Origin: Lutibacter sp.
GTDB lineage: Bacteria > Bacteroidota > Bacteroidia > Flavobacteriales > Flavobacteriaceae
Assembly: GCA_018054895.1 (NCBI GenBank)
Contig: JAGPIQ010000001.1
Span: 1-64,000 of the forward strand
Direction: 5' to 3'
Length of the DNA stretch: 64,000 nucleotides
Shown: positions 55,423 to 64,000 of the stretch, piece after piece
How positions within the stretch are numbered: the first letter of the stretch is position 1
Layout: every line of letters begins with the position of its first letter
The notes under the pieces: model-generated
Told to the model about the DNA's origin: nothing
What the model saw: the letters and a program-made list of their open reading frames with translations, nothing else
Database searches by the model: none
Program-made: the position numbers and the translations under genes

Positions 55423-56823
55423 ATGTACTCCATAGTCGACATAGAAACCACTGGGCAAAGTTCAAAAATAACCGAAATATCCATTTTTATTTTTGATGGG
55501 AAAAAAGTTGTAGATGAATACACAACACTTGTAAATCCAGAGGCTTTAATACCTCCTTTTATAACTAATTTAACGGGTATTAACAACCAAATGGTAGCAA
55601 ATGCTCCTAAATTTTATGAAATCGCCCAAAAAATAGAAGAAATTACAAAAGACACTATTTTTGTAGCGCATAATGTGAATTTTGACTACAATATTATTCA
55701 GCAAGAATTTAAAGATTTAGGCTTTGACTTTAAAAGAAAAAAACTGTGTACCGTTCGGTTATCTCGCAAATTAATTCCTGGGTTGAATTCTTATAGCTTA
55801 GGCTCCTTATGCACTTCCCAAAATATAGAAATTAAAGATCGGCATAGAGCGAAAGGCGATGCTGAAGCGACTACTATTCTATTTGAAAAATTAATAAATT
55901 TAGATAAAAACGGAAATGTATTTAATTCCTTTTTAAATCCAAAATCAGGTCAATCAACCATACCACCATTGCTTCCCAAAAAGGTATTGGACGCCATACC
56001 AACTAGCACAGGTGTGTATTATTTCCAAAATGAAAAAGATGAAATTATTTATGTTGGAAAAGCAAATAATATAAAACAACGCGTTTTAAGTCATTTTTAC
56101 GACAAGGCTAAAAAGGAAGTTACCATGTGTCTTGAAACTTCAAACATAACGTATGAAGAGACTGGAAATGAACTACTTGCTCTACTACTTGAATCTTCAG
56201 AAATAAAAAGACTATATCCTAAATTTAATAGAGCACAACGCCGATCTTCGGAAACTATTGGGTTATTTAGTTATGAGGATAGAAATGGAATTTTACATTT
56301 AGCTTTTAATAAATTAAAACTGATACATACGCCAATTAAAAAGTTTTATAATGAAACCGAATGTCGTTTGTTTGTTGAAAAATTATGTGACGAATTTGAA
56401 CTATGTCCTAAATATTGTCATTTACAAACTAATATAAGTACTTGTTTTCATTATCAAATTAAAAAATGCAATGGTATTTGTTCTGAAAAGGAAGACATTA
56501 AAACCTATAATAACCGAGTAAAAGAAGCCATTCAATCTATTGAATTTGAATCTAAAAACTTCGCTATTATTGAAAAAGGAAGAACAAACGAAGAAAATGC
56601 CGCTGTGGTTGTACTCAACGGAATTTATAAAGGTTTTGGGTATTTCAATAAAAAAGAAAAATTGAAAACTTCAGGCGATTATTTAAAAACAATTAAGAGT
56701 CAAAAGGATAATAGCGACGTCAACCGAATTTTAAATTCATATTTAAAAAATAAATCTATTGAATTGGTTAAGCTAAAAAACACACCCATTGAAACTGATT
56801 TATTCTCTTTTTTACCATTATAA
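55423..56823 (+). CDS. DEDDh exonuclease fused to a GIY-YIG (UvrC/Cho-like) nuclease
   Basis: This 466-aa two-nuclease protein has an N-terminal 3'-5' exonuclease like DNA polymerase III epsilon: DIETTG (6-11), AHNVNFD (82-88) and HRAKGDAEA (141-149). A GIY-YIG domain starts at GVYY (197-200) and continues with IIYVGKANNIKQR. The C-terminal part (about 330-370) is Cys-rich (CPKYCH, CNGIC), like the UvrC/Cho tail. Such proteins probably act in excision repair. It is coupled to the LexA-like regulator and so is likely damage-inducible. Confidence 0.88.
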   Translation: MYSIVDIETTGQSSKITEISIFIFDGKKVVDEYTTLVNPEALIPPFITNLTGINNQMVANAPKFYEIAQKIEEITKDTIFVAHNVNFDYNIIQQEFKDLGFDFKRKKLCTVRLSRKLIPGLNSYSLGSLCTSQNIEIKDRHRAKGDAEATTILFEKLINLDKNGNVFNSFLNPKSGQSTIPPLLPKKVLDAIPTSTGVYYFQNEKDEIIYVGKANNIKQRVLSHFYDKAKKEVTMCLETSNITYEETGNELLALLLESSEIKRLYPKFNRAQRRSSETIGLFSYEDRNGILHLAFNKLKLIHTPIKKFYNETECRLFVEKLCDEFELCPKYCHLQTNISTCFHYQIKKCNGICSEKEDIKTYNNRVKEAIQSIEFESKNFAIIEKGRTNEENAAVVVLNGIYKGFGYFNKKEKLKTSGDYLKTIKSQKDNSDVNRILNSYLKNKSIELVKLKNTPIETDLFSFLPL

Positions 56824-57023
56824 AACAGTTACACAGTGAAAATTACAGCAATTAATCAGTTCTATATTTATAGTTTTTAACAGTATTCATAATACTTAAT
56901 TTAGAATAAAAAAAATAGTCATATTTATTTTAAATGCTTTAATTTACTGTAACTTTACATAACTTTTTCTTATCTTAAGTAAGAAATTAACACACAAATT
57001 ATAAAAATACACCTCATTATTTT

Positions 57024-58547
57024 ATGAAGAAAATTGAAAATGTAGAATTAGCTTTTTTAACTCAAACCGATTACCAAGAATTAAAAAAGGCTATGATTGA
57101 ATCTTATACAACAATGCCAGATTCGTATTGGAAAGAGCATCAAATTGATGCACTTATCAAAAGGTTTCCAGATGGTCAAGTTGTTATAAAAGTAAATAAT
57201 GAAATTGCTGGTTGCGCACTATCAATTATTGTAGATTATAGTAAAATTACAAAACACCATACATATCAAGATATTACAGGAGATTATTCCTTTAAGACGC
57301 ATACGGATAAAGGTGATATGCTATATGGAATTGATGTATTTATAAAGCCTGAATTTAGAGGTTTGCGTTTAGGTAGACGTTTATATGACTATAGAAAAGA
57401 TTTATGTGAGCGTTTAAATTTAAAAGGGGTTGCTTTTGGTGGTAGAATTCCAAATTACCATAAGTATGCCGATCAAATGTCTCCAAAAGAATATATTGAC
57501 AAGGTTCGTAAAAAAGAAATACACGATCCTGTTTTTAATTTTCAAATATCAAATGACTTTCACCCTGCTAAAATTTTAAAAAACTACTTAGCGGGTGATG
57601 AAGCATCTAACGATTATGCCGTACTATTAGAATGGGATAATATTTACTATGAAGAAGAAGTAAGTTCCGCTACCACTCAGAAAAAAATTATACGTCTTGG
57701 ACTTATTCAATGGCAAATGCGTTCCTATAAAAATTTAGAAGAACTACTACAGCAGGCTGAATTTTTTATTGATTCGGTTTCTGGCTACAGATCTGATTTT
57801 GCTTTGTTTCCTGAGTTTTTTAACGCTCCTTTAATGGCAGAAAACAACCATCTAACAGAAGCTGAAGCGATACGAGAATTAGCAAAACATACAGAACCGA
57901 TTGTTCAAAAGTTTTCAAAATTTGCTATTTCATACAATATAAATATTATAACAGGTAGTATGCCTGAATTTATTGATGGAAAATTGTACAATGCAGGGTA
58001 TTTATGCAAAAGGGATGGTACTGTTGAACGGTATATAAAACTACATATTACCCCAAATGAAGCCAAGGTTTGGGGTATGGAAGGTGGAAGTGAAATTAGA
58101 ACTTTTGATACGGATTGCGGAAAAATTGGTATCTTAATTTGTTATGATGTTGAATTTCCTGAATTAGGAAGATTCTTAGCTGAAGAAGGCATGGATATTT
58201 TATTTGTACCTTTCTTAACGGATACACAAAATGGATATTCGCGTGTTAGAAACTGTGCACAAGCACGTGCAATTGAGAACGAATGTTACGTTGCCATTGC
58301 AGGAAGTGTTGGAAATCTCCCAAAGGTACATAATATGGATATTCAGTATGCACAATCTATGGTATTTACACCCTGTGATTTTGCGTTTCCAACCAACGGA
58401 ATAAAAGCGGAAGCAACTCCAAACTCTGAAATGATTTTAATTGCTGATGTTGACATCGACCTTTTAAGAGAATTAAATAAACAAGGAAGTGTACGTAATT
58501 TACACGATAGGAGAACCGATCTTTATAGTTTAAAAATGAGACATTAA
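57024..58547 (+). CDS. GNAT acetyltransferase fused to a nitrilase-family amidohydrolase
   Basis: This 507-aa protein has an N-terminal GNAT domain (about 1-210, acetyl-CoA loop RGLRLGRRLYDYRK at 112-125) and a C-terminal carbon-nitrogen hydrolase domain (about 222-490). The hydrolase has the full catalytic triad: Glu264 (FPEFF), Lys339 (IKLH) and Cys373 (ICYDVEFPE). The fusion is known across bacteria, with unclear substrate. It is followed 5 bp later by corA, implying an operon. Confidence 0.92.
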   Translation: MKKIENVELAFLTQTDYQELKKAMIESYTTMPDSYWKEHQIDALIKRFPDGQVVIKVNNEIAGCALSIIVDYSKITKHHTYQDITGDYSFKTHTDKGDMLYGIDVFIKPEFRGLRLGRRLYDYRKDLCERLNLKGVAFGGRIPNYHKYADQMSPKEYIDKVRKKEIHDPVFNFQISNDFHPAKILKNYLAGDEASNDYAVLLEWDNIYYEEEVSSATTQKKIIRLGLIQWQMRSYKNLEELLQQAEFFIDSVSGYRSDFALFPEFFNAPLMAENNHLTEAEAIRELAKHTEPIVQKFSKFAISYNINIITGSMPEFIDGKLYNAGYLCKRDGTVERYIKLHITPNEAKVWGMEGGSEIRTFDTDCGKIGILICYDVEFPELGRFLAEEGMDILFVPFLTDTQNGYSRVRNCAQARAIENECYVAIAGSVGNLPKVHNMDIQYAQSMVFTPCDFAFPTNGIKAEATPNSEMILIADVDIDLLRELNKQGSVRNLHDRRTDLYSLKMRH

Positions 58548-58552
58548 GAAAT

Positions 58553-59614
58553 ATGGCTAAAAAAAAATTATTGAATCGGAAAAATTTGAATCCTTTAACA
58601 CCTGTTTTTACAGGTGTTAAGTATTCGGATCATTTAAATGTTCAATTATTTAAATATAATAGCGATAAAATTTCGGAAAAATCTATTGTTGAAATTGATC
58701 AACTAGACAACCTTACAGAATCTACTACATTTCAATATTGGTTAAATACACATGGAATCCACGATGTTGAAAAAATAACTGCTATTTGTAAAAAAATGGG
58801 AGTTCATGATTTAGTTATTCAAGATATTTTAGACGTAAACCAACGACCAAAATTTCAAGAATTTGATAATTATTGGTTTTTTTCCACAAAATCTTTATTA
58901 CCTTCAAAACATGCAGAAATTATATCTGAGCAATTAAGTTTTGTTATTGGACCTAATTTTTTAATTTCTTTTCAAGAGAAAAAAGGTGATTATTTTGAAC
59001 ATATTAGGTATCGCTTACGCGAAAATATTGGTATTATTAGAGAAAGAGGTGCCGATTATTTATTGTATTTATTGTTGGAATCATTATTAGATAATTCTTT
59101 TAAAACACTTGAAAGAATTGAATCTGAAGTTGATATTCTTGAAATTATTGACATCAATAGAGACCCTTCTCCATCTATATTATCAACTATTGAAAATTAC
59201 AAAAGACAAATTCAATTTATAAAAAAAACAATTGTTCCAATTAAAGAAATTGTATCTAAAGTTGAGCGAGATCAATTCAAATTAATTGAAGAAAAACACC
59301 TGAAATATTATCATGAATTAAAGGATTTAGGCCTTACCTCTATTGATATTTGTGATCAAATTACGGCTCGTTTAGAAAGTAGTATCAATTTGTTTTTTTC
59401 TGTACAAGGACATCGTATGAATATGGTTATGAAAACATTAACTGTAATTTCTTCTATCTTTATCCCCCTTACATTTATAGCTGGAGTGTATGGAATGAAT
59501 TTTGTAAACATTCCTGAACTGCAATGGGAATGGGGTTATTTTGCCATTTGGGGAATAATGTTACTGGTTTTTATTTTAATGCTTATCTATTTCAAAAAGA
59601 AAAAGTGGTTTTAA
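58553..59614 (+). CDS. corA: CorA-family magnesium/cobalt transporter
   Basis: This 353-aa inner-membrane channel has a large N-terminal cytosolic domain (about 1-285) and two C-terminal membrane helices. The first ends in the selectivity motif YGMN (GVYGMNF), and a basic C-terminus KKKKWF follows the second. The length and order match the family. Confidence 0.95.
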   Translation: MAKKKLLNRKNLNPLTPVFTGVKYSDHLNVQLFKYNSDKISEKSIVEIDQLDNLTESTTFQYWLNTHGIHDVEKITAICKKMGVHDLVIQDILDVNQRPKFQEFDNYWFFSTKSLLPSKHAEIISEQLSFVIGPNFLISFQEKKGDYFEHIRYRLRENIGIIRERGADYLLYLLLESLLDNSFKTLERIESEVDILEIIDINRDPSPSILSTIENYKRQIQFIKKTIVPIKEIVSKVERDQFKLIEEKHLKYYHELKDLGLTSIDICDQITARLESSINLFFSVQGHRMNMVMKTLTVISSIFIPLTFIAGVYGMNFVNIPELQWEWGYFAIWGIMLLVFILMLIYFKKKKWF

Positions 59615-59626
59615 CGTTTATCTATA

Positions 59627-59638
59627 GTTGGCACTAAT
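59627..59638 (+). repeat. Left boundary core of the cassette-like array
   Basis: GTTGGCACTAAT directly precedes the ATG at 59639. It matches GTTAGCTGTAAT (60601-60612), the end of the spacer before the next gene. The position just after corA suggests the point where the cassette-like units begin. Confidence 0.45.
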
Positions 59639-60478
59639 ATGAAAAAAATACTACTACTGATTATATTTTCAATATCATTTATGAAAGTTTCAGCCTGCGA
59701 TTGTGGTTCCCCACTATTAGCACTTGAATTTCGAGAATCGAAACACGTTTTTTTGGGAAAAGTAATAGAAAAAAAATATTCAGTAGATAATGAAAGTTTT
59801 AAAATAGTTTTTGAAATAATCGAACATTTTAAGAAAGGTGAAAATCCAATTTTTTTAGAATTTAATTTTGAAACTCTAAAAGAGTTAACTTCTTGTGATT
59901 GGGAAATTAATCTTAACGAAAAATGGGTGGTATTTGTAAAAGAATTTAATGGAGAACTAACTTTTAGCGGAGTATGTTCAAACTCTAGTAGAATATTAGA
60001 GAATAAATATCCAACTTTTGTAAAAAAGATTTCAGAGAATTGGGACAACTTCAATATTGACAAATTTATTTTTTGGGAACTTGACGGAGAATTTGAAACT
60101 TCTTTTCCGAATTTGAATCTTGACTCTTTAATAAATAAATATTCTAAAAAAAATTACGGAGAAGAATACGGACAGAACATTGCTAACATTATTGTAGATA
60201 TTAATAGAAATGGAGAAGTGATACAAACTGTCGTAAATCACGTTAACAAAAAAGAACAAACTATCAAGTACGATTCAATTTATCATCTTCAGCTATATTT
60301 TCCGCTAAAGGAATTTAAACCTGAAACAGAATTTCAAAATGATATGATTAATGAAGTCAAAAAAATAAAAAAATGGAATCCTGTATTGATACAAAACACT
60401 GATATTTCTTTACCATATAGAAAATATTTACAATTTCAAAAATTTAATGATTCGATACACAGATATTACAAAAACTAG
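59639..60478 (+). CDS. Secreted protein with N-terminal CDC motif (TIMP/NTR-like)
   Basis: This 279-aa protein has a signal peptide (about 1-19) followed by CDCGSP. An N-terminal Cys-x-Cys directly after signal cleavage is typical of TIMP/netrin-like folds, and later CDWE and GVCSN could supply partner cysteines. The C-terminal part (about 165-275) looks like a TonB-C-like alpha/beta domain (NIIVDINRNGEVI). The function is unknown. It is the first unit of the cassette-like array and is followed by the best-preserved spacer. Confidence 0.6.
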   Translation: MKKILLLIIFSISFMKVSACDCGSPLLALEFRESKHVFLGKVIEKKYSVDNESFKIVFEIIEHFKKGENPIFLEFNFETLKELTSCDWEINLNEKWVVFVKEFNGELTFSGVCSNSSRILENKYPTFVKKISENWDNFNIDKFIFWELDGEFETSFPNLNLDSLINKYSKKNYGEEYGQNIANIIVDINRNGEVIQTVVNHVNKKEQTIKYDSIYHLQLYFPLKEFKPETEFQNDMINEVKKIKKWNPVLIQNTDISLPYRKYLQFQKFNDSIHRYYKN

Positions 60479-60612
60479 TGACAATACCTCGTATAATTTA
60501 TGCTTACATTTGGAACTAGGGCAAACGACAAACATTCAACTAACGATTTGCTACCACCTAAAATCTCCGATTTTTAGGTGCATAAATCACATAAAAACTC
60601 GTTAGCTGTAAT
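60479..60612 (+). repeat. Spacer A of the cassette-like array
   Basis: The spacer starts with ACAATACC (60481-60488). Its right part has outer arms CTAACGA (60540-60546) and TCGTTAG (60599-60605) that pair, around an inner hairpin CACCTAAAATC (60555-60565) with GATTTTTAGGTG (60569-60580). It ends in ACTCGTTAGCTGTAAT. The foldback plan resembles attC sites of integron cassettes. Confidence 0.55.
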
Positions 60613-60627
60613 AAAAATAGATTTATA

Positions 60628-61329
60628 ATGATAAAGATAATTCTGATATTAATTTGTTCTTCAATCTCATTCCCTATTTTTGGGCAAGACACTATTTACT
60701 TAAATAATAAAAAACAAAGAGTTTCAAAAATCGAGGCTGAGTACTTTAAAATAAAAACTACTCAAATAAAAAAGACTCCTTATTATGATTTTACTTATCT
60801 TCTAAATGGAAAACTAAAGTTTGAAACTATTTATGAAAACGATAAAAAAGAAAAATTGATTAAACATTCCACTTGGTATGATTCTGGAAAACCCTATTTA
60901 GAAATCAACTATAGTAATGGTGAAAAAGATGGAGAATTTTTAACTTATTGGTAGAATGGAACAATAAGGAAAAAAGATTTTTATAAAAAAGGAAAATAAG
61001 TAAATGGAAATTGTTGGAATGAAAATGGAGATAAGATTACTTATTTTGAATATGAAAAGCAACCTGAATTTCCTGGAGGTTCAAAAGCATTTACAAATTA
61101 CTTGAAAAATAATATTTCGAATGAAAATATTTCAAACAGTGAAGTTGTTATAAAATTTTTCATAAACTATAATGGTGAAATATCAGATGCTCAAATAATT
61201 AAAAAGAGTAATAATTTAAAATTAGATACGAGTATTGTAATTGCTATTATGAATATGCCAAAATGGAAACCTGCTGAACAAGATGGAAAAACAGTTGGAA
61301 TTTGGATAACATTACCATTAAGATTTTAA
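60628..61329 (+). pseudogene. Broken gene: MORN-repeat/TonB-C-like exported protein, two in-frame stops
   Basis: One frame runs from the ATG at 60628 to the stop at 61327-61329 and is interrupted only by TAG at 60952-60954 and TAA at 60997-60999. Upstream of the stops are a signal peptide ending in IFGQ and MORN/YwqK-like repeats (YLLNGKLKFETIY, INYSNGEKDGEF). The repeats continue between and after the stops (NGTIRKKDFYKKGK, NGNCWNENGD). The last part is a TonB C-terminal-type domain (FPGGSKAFTNYL, FINYNGEISDAQI, WKPAEQDGK). There is no frameshift, so two nonsense changes inactivated it unless read-through occurs. Confidence 0.8.
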
Positions 61330-61422
61330 GATAAAATTACAACTAAAATCTCATATTATTTATGCCTATATTTAAAGTAAATATGAACTAACAAATCATA
61401 TAAAAAACTCATTGTACTTAAT
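61330..61422 (+). repeat. Spacer B of the cassette-like array
   Basis: The spacer begins with ACAACTAAAATCTCAT and a TTATTTATGCC stretch like spacer A. It continues with GAACTAAC and ends in CATATAAAAAACTCATTGTACTTAAT, matching the CACATAAAAACTCGTTAGCTGTAAT end of spacer A. It is shorter than spacer A and lacks its inner hairpin. Confidence 0.45.
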
Positions 61423-61440
61423 TTGACTAAAACAAAATCT

Positions 61441-62010
61441 ATGAATAGCATATTAAAAAAAGGGGTCTATTTTATATCAATTATATTTCTTGTTTCTTGT
61501 GGAACAAATAAGATAACAACTGAAAATAAAGATGTAAACACACAACCTAATTCAAAATATAAGGAAAGTAGAAAATCTTATTTTGGAAAGTTGAATAACT
61601 CTGAATACATAGAAATGACAAAAATTTTGGAAACGGAATTAAAAACCAAAATTCCTAGTAATAAATCTATTCTTGTAAATTTTAGTCAGAAAGCGCCAAA
61701 TTGTATATCAGTTGGAAATAGCGCAAAAGGTAATATGCAAGTAACAAAAAACAGCATACGAATCTCATCACGAATTAGTTCGAACAATAACACTATTGAT
61801 TTCTTTGTTTATACTGAAGATTCCTTTAATAAAGAGATTTATGAACAAATGACTGAATTTATATTGGATTCTGGATTTTTCTATGAAAACGTATTTACTG
61901 AACATCAAAATTGCGAAGCCTTTCTAATTATTAAACCAAATGGAGATTTTTACAAATTTTATGGAGAGGATTATTATACCGAAGTTGAAAATTTTTTAAA
62001 GAAAAATTAA
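61441..62010 (+). CDS. Lipoprotein of unknown function
   Basis: Start chosen at 61441 (MNSILKKG), giving 189 aa; a TTG 18 bp upstream opens the same frame but is less likely. The signal ends in LVSC, a clear lipobox, followed by a Thr/Asn-rich linker. A soluble domain (about 55-185) shows no motif I recognise. It forms the third unit of the cassette-like array. Confidence 0.65.
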   Translation: MNSILKKGVYFISIIFLVSCGTNKITTENKDVNTQPNSKYKESRKSYFGKLNNSEYIEMTKILETELKTKIPSNKSILVNFSQKAPNCISVGNSAKGNMQVTKNSIRISSRISSNNNTIDFFVYTEDSFNKEIYEQMTEFILDSGFFYENVFTEHQNCEAFLIIKPNGDFYKFYGEDYYTEVENFLKKN

Positions 62011-62120
62011 AGAAATAAGCACAATACCTTATAAATTAATTACTTGGTTTAGTTTAGGCACATTTACTCAATTTTATTCTTAAACAATCTCAATAAAACA
62101 TACACAAACTCGTCATTAAT
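62011..62120 (+). repeat. Spacer C of the cassette-like array
   Basis: The spacer starts with ACAATACC (62021-62028), as in spacer A, and ends in CATACACAAACTCGTCATTAAT (last part 62107-62120), like the end of spacers A and B. The middle is diverged and lacks the hairpin. Confidence 0.4.
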
Positions 62121-62268
62121 TTTATTTCCTATAAAAAAACTCAACTATTTAAACAATCTTCCTTACTAAAAGCATACTTGCTTGTTATTTTACTAAAATA
62201 AATAGACAAATAGTTCATTTCCTTCATATTTAATTTAAAATTAAACAACTCTAACCGTCAAATTTTCT

Positions 62269-62276
62269 TAATTTTG
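62269..62276 (+). promoter_or_regulatory. -7 box of the 484-aa protein gene
   Basis: TAATTTTG fits TAnnTTTG, 19 bp before the ATG at 62296. Confidence 0.55.
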
Positions 62277-62295
62277 TACAACTAAAAAAATTATT

Positions 62296-63750
62296 ATGCC
62301 TCTAAAATTAAAAGGTGACACTGAGTTAAGTACCGTAATCTCAAGTAAGGACAAAGCCCTAAAAATCAATTTAAATAAATACATTTATGGGACTTTTTCA
62401 GAAATTGGAGCTGGACAAGAAACTGTACGTCATTTTTTTAGAGCTGGTGGAGCTTCAGGAACCATAGCAAAAGCGATGAGTGCCTATGATAAAGATTTTT
62501 CAGATTCTATTTATGGGATTGAGGAAGATGGTCGTTATGTTACGGAGGAACGCTTAGAAAAAATGCTTCATCATGAAATTGAACTTACCGAAGATAGATT
62601 AAATCGTAAAAATCATCCAGGAAAAATATTTTTTTCCTATGCCAACACAGTTACAACTATCGATTTTGCACGTGTTTTTAAAGGACATGGTTGGGTTGGT
62701 ATCAAATTTCAATTGGATCCTTTAGAGGATTATAATGAAATTATTTTACATGTACGTTTTAAAGAAAATGATGCCAAACAACAACAAGAGACACTTGGTG
62801 TTTTAGGTGTTAATTTGATTTTTGGAGCGTATTATATGAATGACAAACCAAAGGAATTACTTAAATCTTTATACGACAATTTACATAAGTTTCAAATTGA
62901 AATTGACATGATCAATTTCTCAGGACCTCGTTTTTCTTATGTAGATAATAGACTTATGAGTCTATTATTAGTGAAAAATGGCATGACAAATGCCGTTATG
63001 TTTGGACCTGATGGAAACAATTTATTACCTGCTCAACAACTTTACAAAGCTAATATTTTAGCTTTACGCGGTAGTTTTAGACCCGTTACCAAAGTAAATA
63101 TGGACATGTTAGCAATGGCTGAACAACTATTTTTAAATGAAAGTAAAGTTGATGCTGATAATACTAAAATTATTTTTGAAATTACATTAACCAACCTTAG
63201 TAGCTCTGGAGAAATTGATGAACGGGACTTTTTAGAAAGAGCAGAATTACTCTGTTCTCTTGGTCAAAATGTAATGATTACCAACTTCCAAGAATATTAC
63301 AAATTAGTTGAATATTTCTCTGAATTTACCAAGGCTAGAATTGGATTAGCCGTAGGTGTTGCTAGTTTTATTCAAATTTTCGATGAAAAATATTACCGTA
63401 ATTTAAGTGGTGGAATACTCGAAGCTTTCGGAAAATTATTCTTTAAAGATTTAAAAGTGTACTTGTACCCTTTCAAAAATTCAAAAACAGGAGAAATTGT
63501 TACGAGTGAAAACTTACGAGTTCACCCACGTATGAAAGAGCTGTATAAATTCTTTAAATACAACGGAAAAGTAGTTGATATTGAACACTATAAACCTGAA
63601 ATACTAGAGGTTTTCGCCAAAAATGTATTGGATAAAATTGCAAATGGTGAAGAAGGTTGGGAAGAAATGCTTCCTGAAGGAGTGGCTGATATTATTAAAG
63701 ATGAACGTTTATTCGGTTATTCTCGCAGAAATTTTTCACGATTGAAATAA
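62296..63750 (+). CDS. Conserved cytosolic protein of unknown function
   Basis: This 484-aa protein has no signal peptide or membrane helix. Its motifs such as GAGQETVRHFFRAGGASGTIAK near the N-terminus and MFGPDGNNLLPAQ in the middle look strongly conserved, but I cannot assign a function. Some related proteins carry nucleotidyltransferase names in databases, yet no HxGH motif is visible here, so I do not use that name. It has its own -7 box and lies 60 bp upstream of the ECF sigma gene. Confidence 0.6.
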   Translation: MPLKLKGDTELSTVISSKDKALKINLNKYIYGTFSEIGAGQETVRHFFRAGGASGTIAKAMSAYDKDFSDSIYGIEEDGRYVTEERLEKMLHHEIELTEDRLNRKNHPGKIFFSYANTVTTIDFARVFKGHGWVGIKFQLDPLEDYNEIILHVRFKENDAKQQQETLGVLGVNLIFGAYYMNDKPKELLKSLYDNLHKFQIEIDMINFSGPRFSYVDNRLMSLLLVKNGMTNAVMFGPDGNNLLPAQQLYKANILALRGSFRPVTKVNMDMLAMAEQLFLNESKVDADNTKIIFEITLTNLSSSGEIDERDFLERAELLCSLGQNVMITNFQEYYKLVEYFSEFTKARIGLAVGVASFIQIFDEKYYRNLSGGILEAFGKLFFKDLKVYLYPFKNSKTGEIVTSENLRVHPRMKELYKFFKYNGKVVDIEHYKPEILEVFAKNVLDKIANGEEGWEEMLPEGVADIIKDERLFGYSRRNFSRLK

Positions 63751-63810
63751 TATTTTTAAAATTTCATTAAACCTTTATACTATTTATTCGTCTTAATACA
63801 AAGAAACAAC

Positions 63811-64000
63811 GTGACGGACGAAAAATTACTTGTTGAACAACTTAAAAATAAAGCTACGCAAGAAATTGCTTTTAGACAATTAATGACATTGTATAAAAAG
63901 CGTTTGTATTGGCATATCCGCAAAATTGTACTGTCACATGATGATGCCGATGATATTCTTCAAAATACCTTTATAAAAATTTTTAAAAATATTTATGGCT
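63811..64000 (+). CDS. ECF-type RNA polymerase sigma factor (partial, cut by the window edge)
   Basis: GTG start at 63811; 63 codons are visible. The sequence shows sigma region 2: a helix YKKRLYWHIRKIV, then the core-binding SHDDADDILQNTFIKIFKN, typical of ECF sigma-70 proteins. Region 4 and any linked anti-sigma gene lie outside the window, so the subgroup cannot be told. Confidence 0.85.
   Translation, partial: MTDEKLLVEQLKNKATQEIAFRQLMTLYKKRLYWHIRKIVLSHDDADDILQNTFIKIFKNIYG

Overview
The window is low-GC, gene-dense bacterial chromosome from a member of the Bacteroidota, almost certainly a marine Flavobacteriaceae. The reasons are two SusC/SusD pairs, many secreted lipoproteins with C-terminal lipobox Cys, -7 boxes of the TAnnTTTG type, a three-gene PntA1/PntA2/PntB transhydrogenase, and a rny/zapA neighbourhood like that of flavobacteria. 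No tRNA, rRNA, insertion sequence, prophage or CRISPR array was seen.

Region 1 (1-19942) is an alginate utilisation locus. On the minus strand, reading right to left: a PL6 lyase; a PL17 exo-lyase followed by a KdgF-type cupin; a second SusC/SusD pair; a secreted two-cupin protein; and a SusC/SusD/PKD-lipoprotein/PL7/PL7 operon that runs off the left edge. A divergent RraA-fold gene lies at 19208. PL7 and PL6 should cut alginate at the cell surface. The SusCD pairs import oligomers, PL17 releases unsaturated uronate, and KdgF linearises it. DEHU reductase, KDG kinase, an MFS carrier and the local regulator are not in the window. Four transcription starts carry tandem TGGTwwACCA decamers at an exact 13-bp period, placed on or next to a TATATTTG -7 box. 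One of these sites also serves the divergent RraA-like gene. This points to a single dedicated repressor.

Region 2 (20088-34502) holds housekeeping and stress genes: a FAD oxidoreductase, a DEAD-box helicase, a FAH-family protein, a TetR-controlled TolC/HlyD/ABC-2 permease export operon without an ATPase gene, a Qnr-like pentapeptide protein, an MBL hydrolase, pntA1-pntA2-pntB, and a DUF2461 protein.

Region 3 (34657-49368) contains a 1152-aa protein that may be a pyrophosphate-type PEP carboxykinase, guaB, an HMG-CoA lyase-like gene, a LysE exporter, a uronate epimerase, aroQ, a beta-barrel protein, xerD-type recombinase, rny, a probable 6S RNA, zapA with a ZapB-like partner, and an M23 peptidase.

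Region 4 (49376-64000) contains a TonB-dependent receptor, bcp, a cysteine-free endonuclease III, two tiny Lys-rich genes, a self-cleaving LexA-like regulator with an exonuclease/UvrC-like partner, a GNAT-nitrilase fusion, and corA. Next comes an array of three single-gene units separated by related spacers (59627-62120) that looks like a degenerate gene-cassette array. One of its genes is broken by two in-frame stops. The window ends with a conserved unknown protein and the start of an ECF sigma factor gene.
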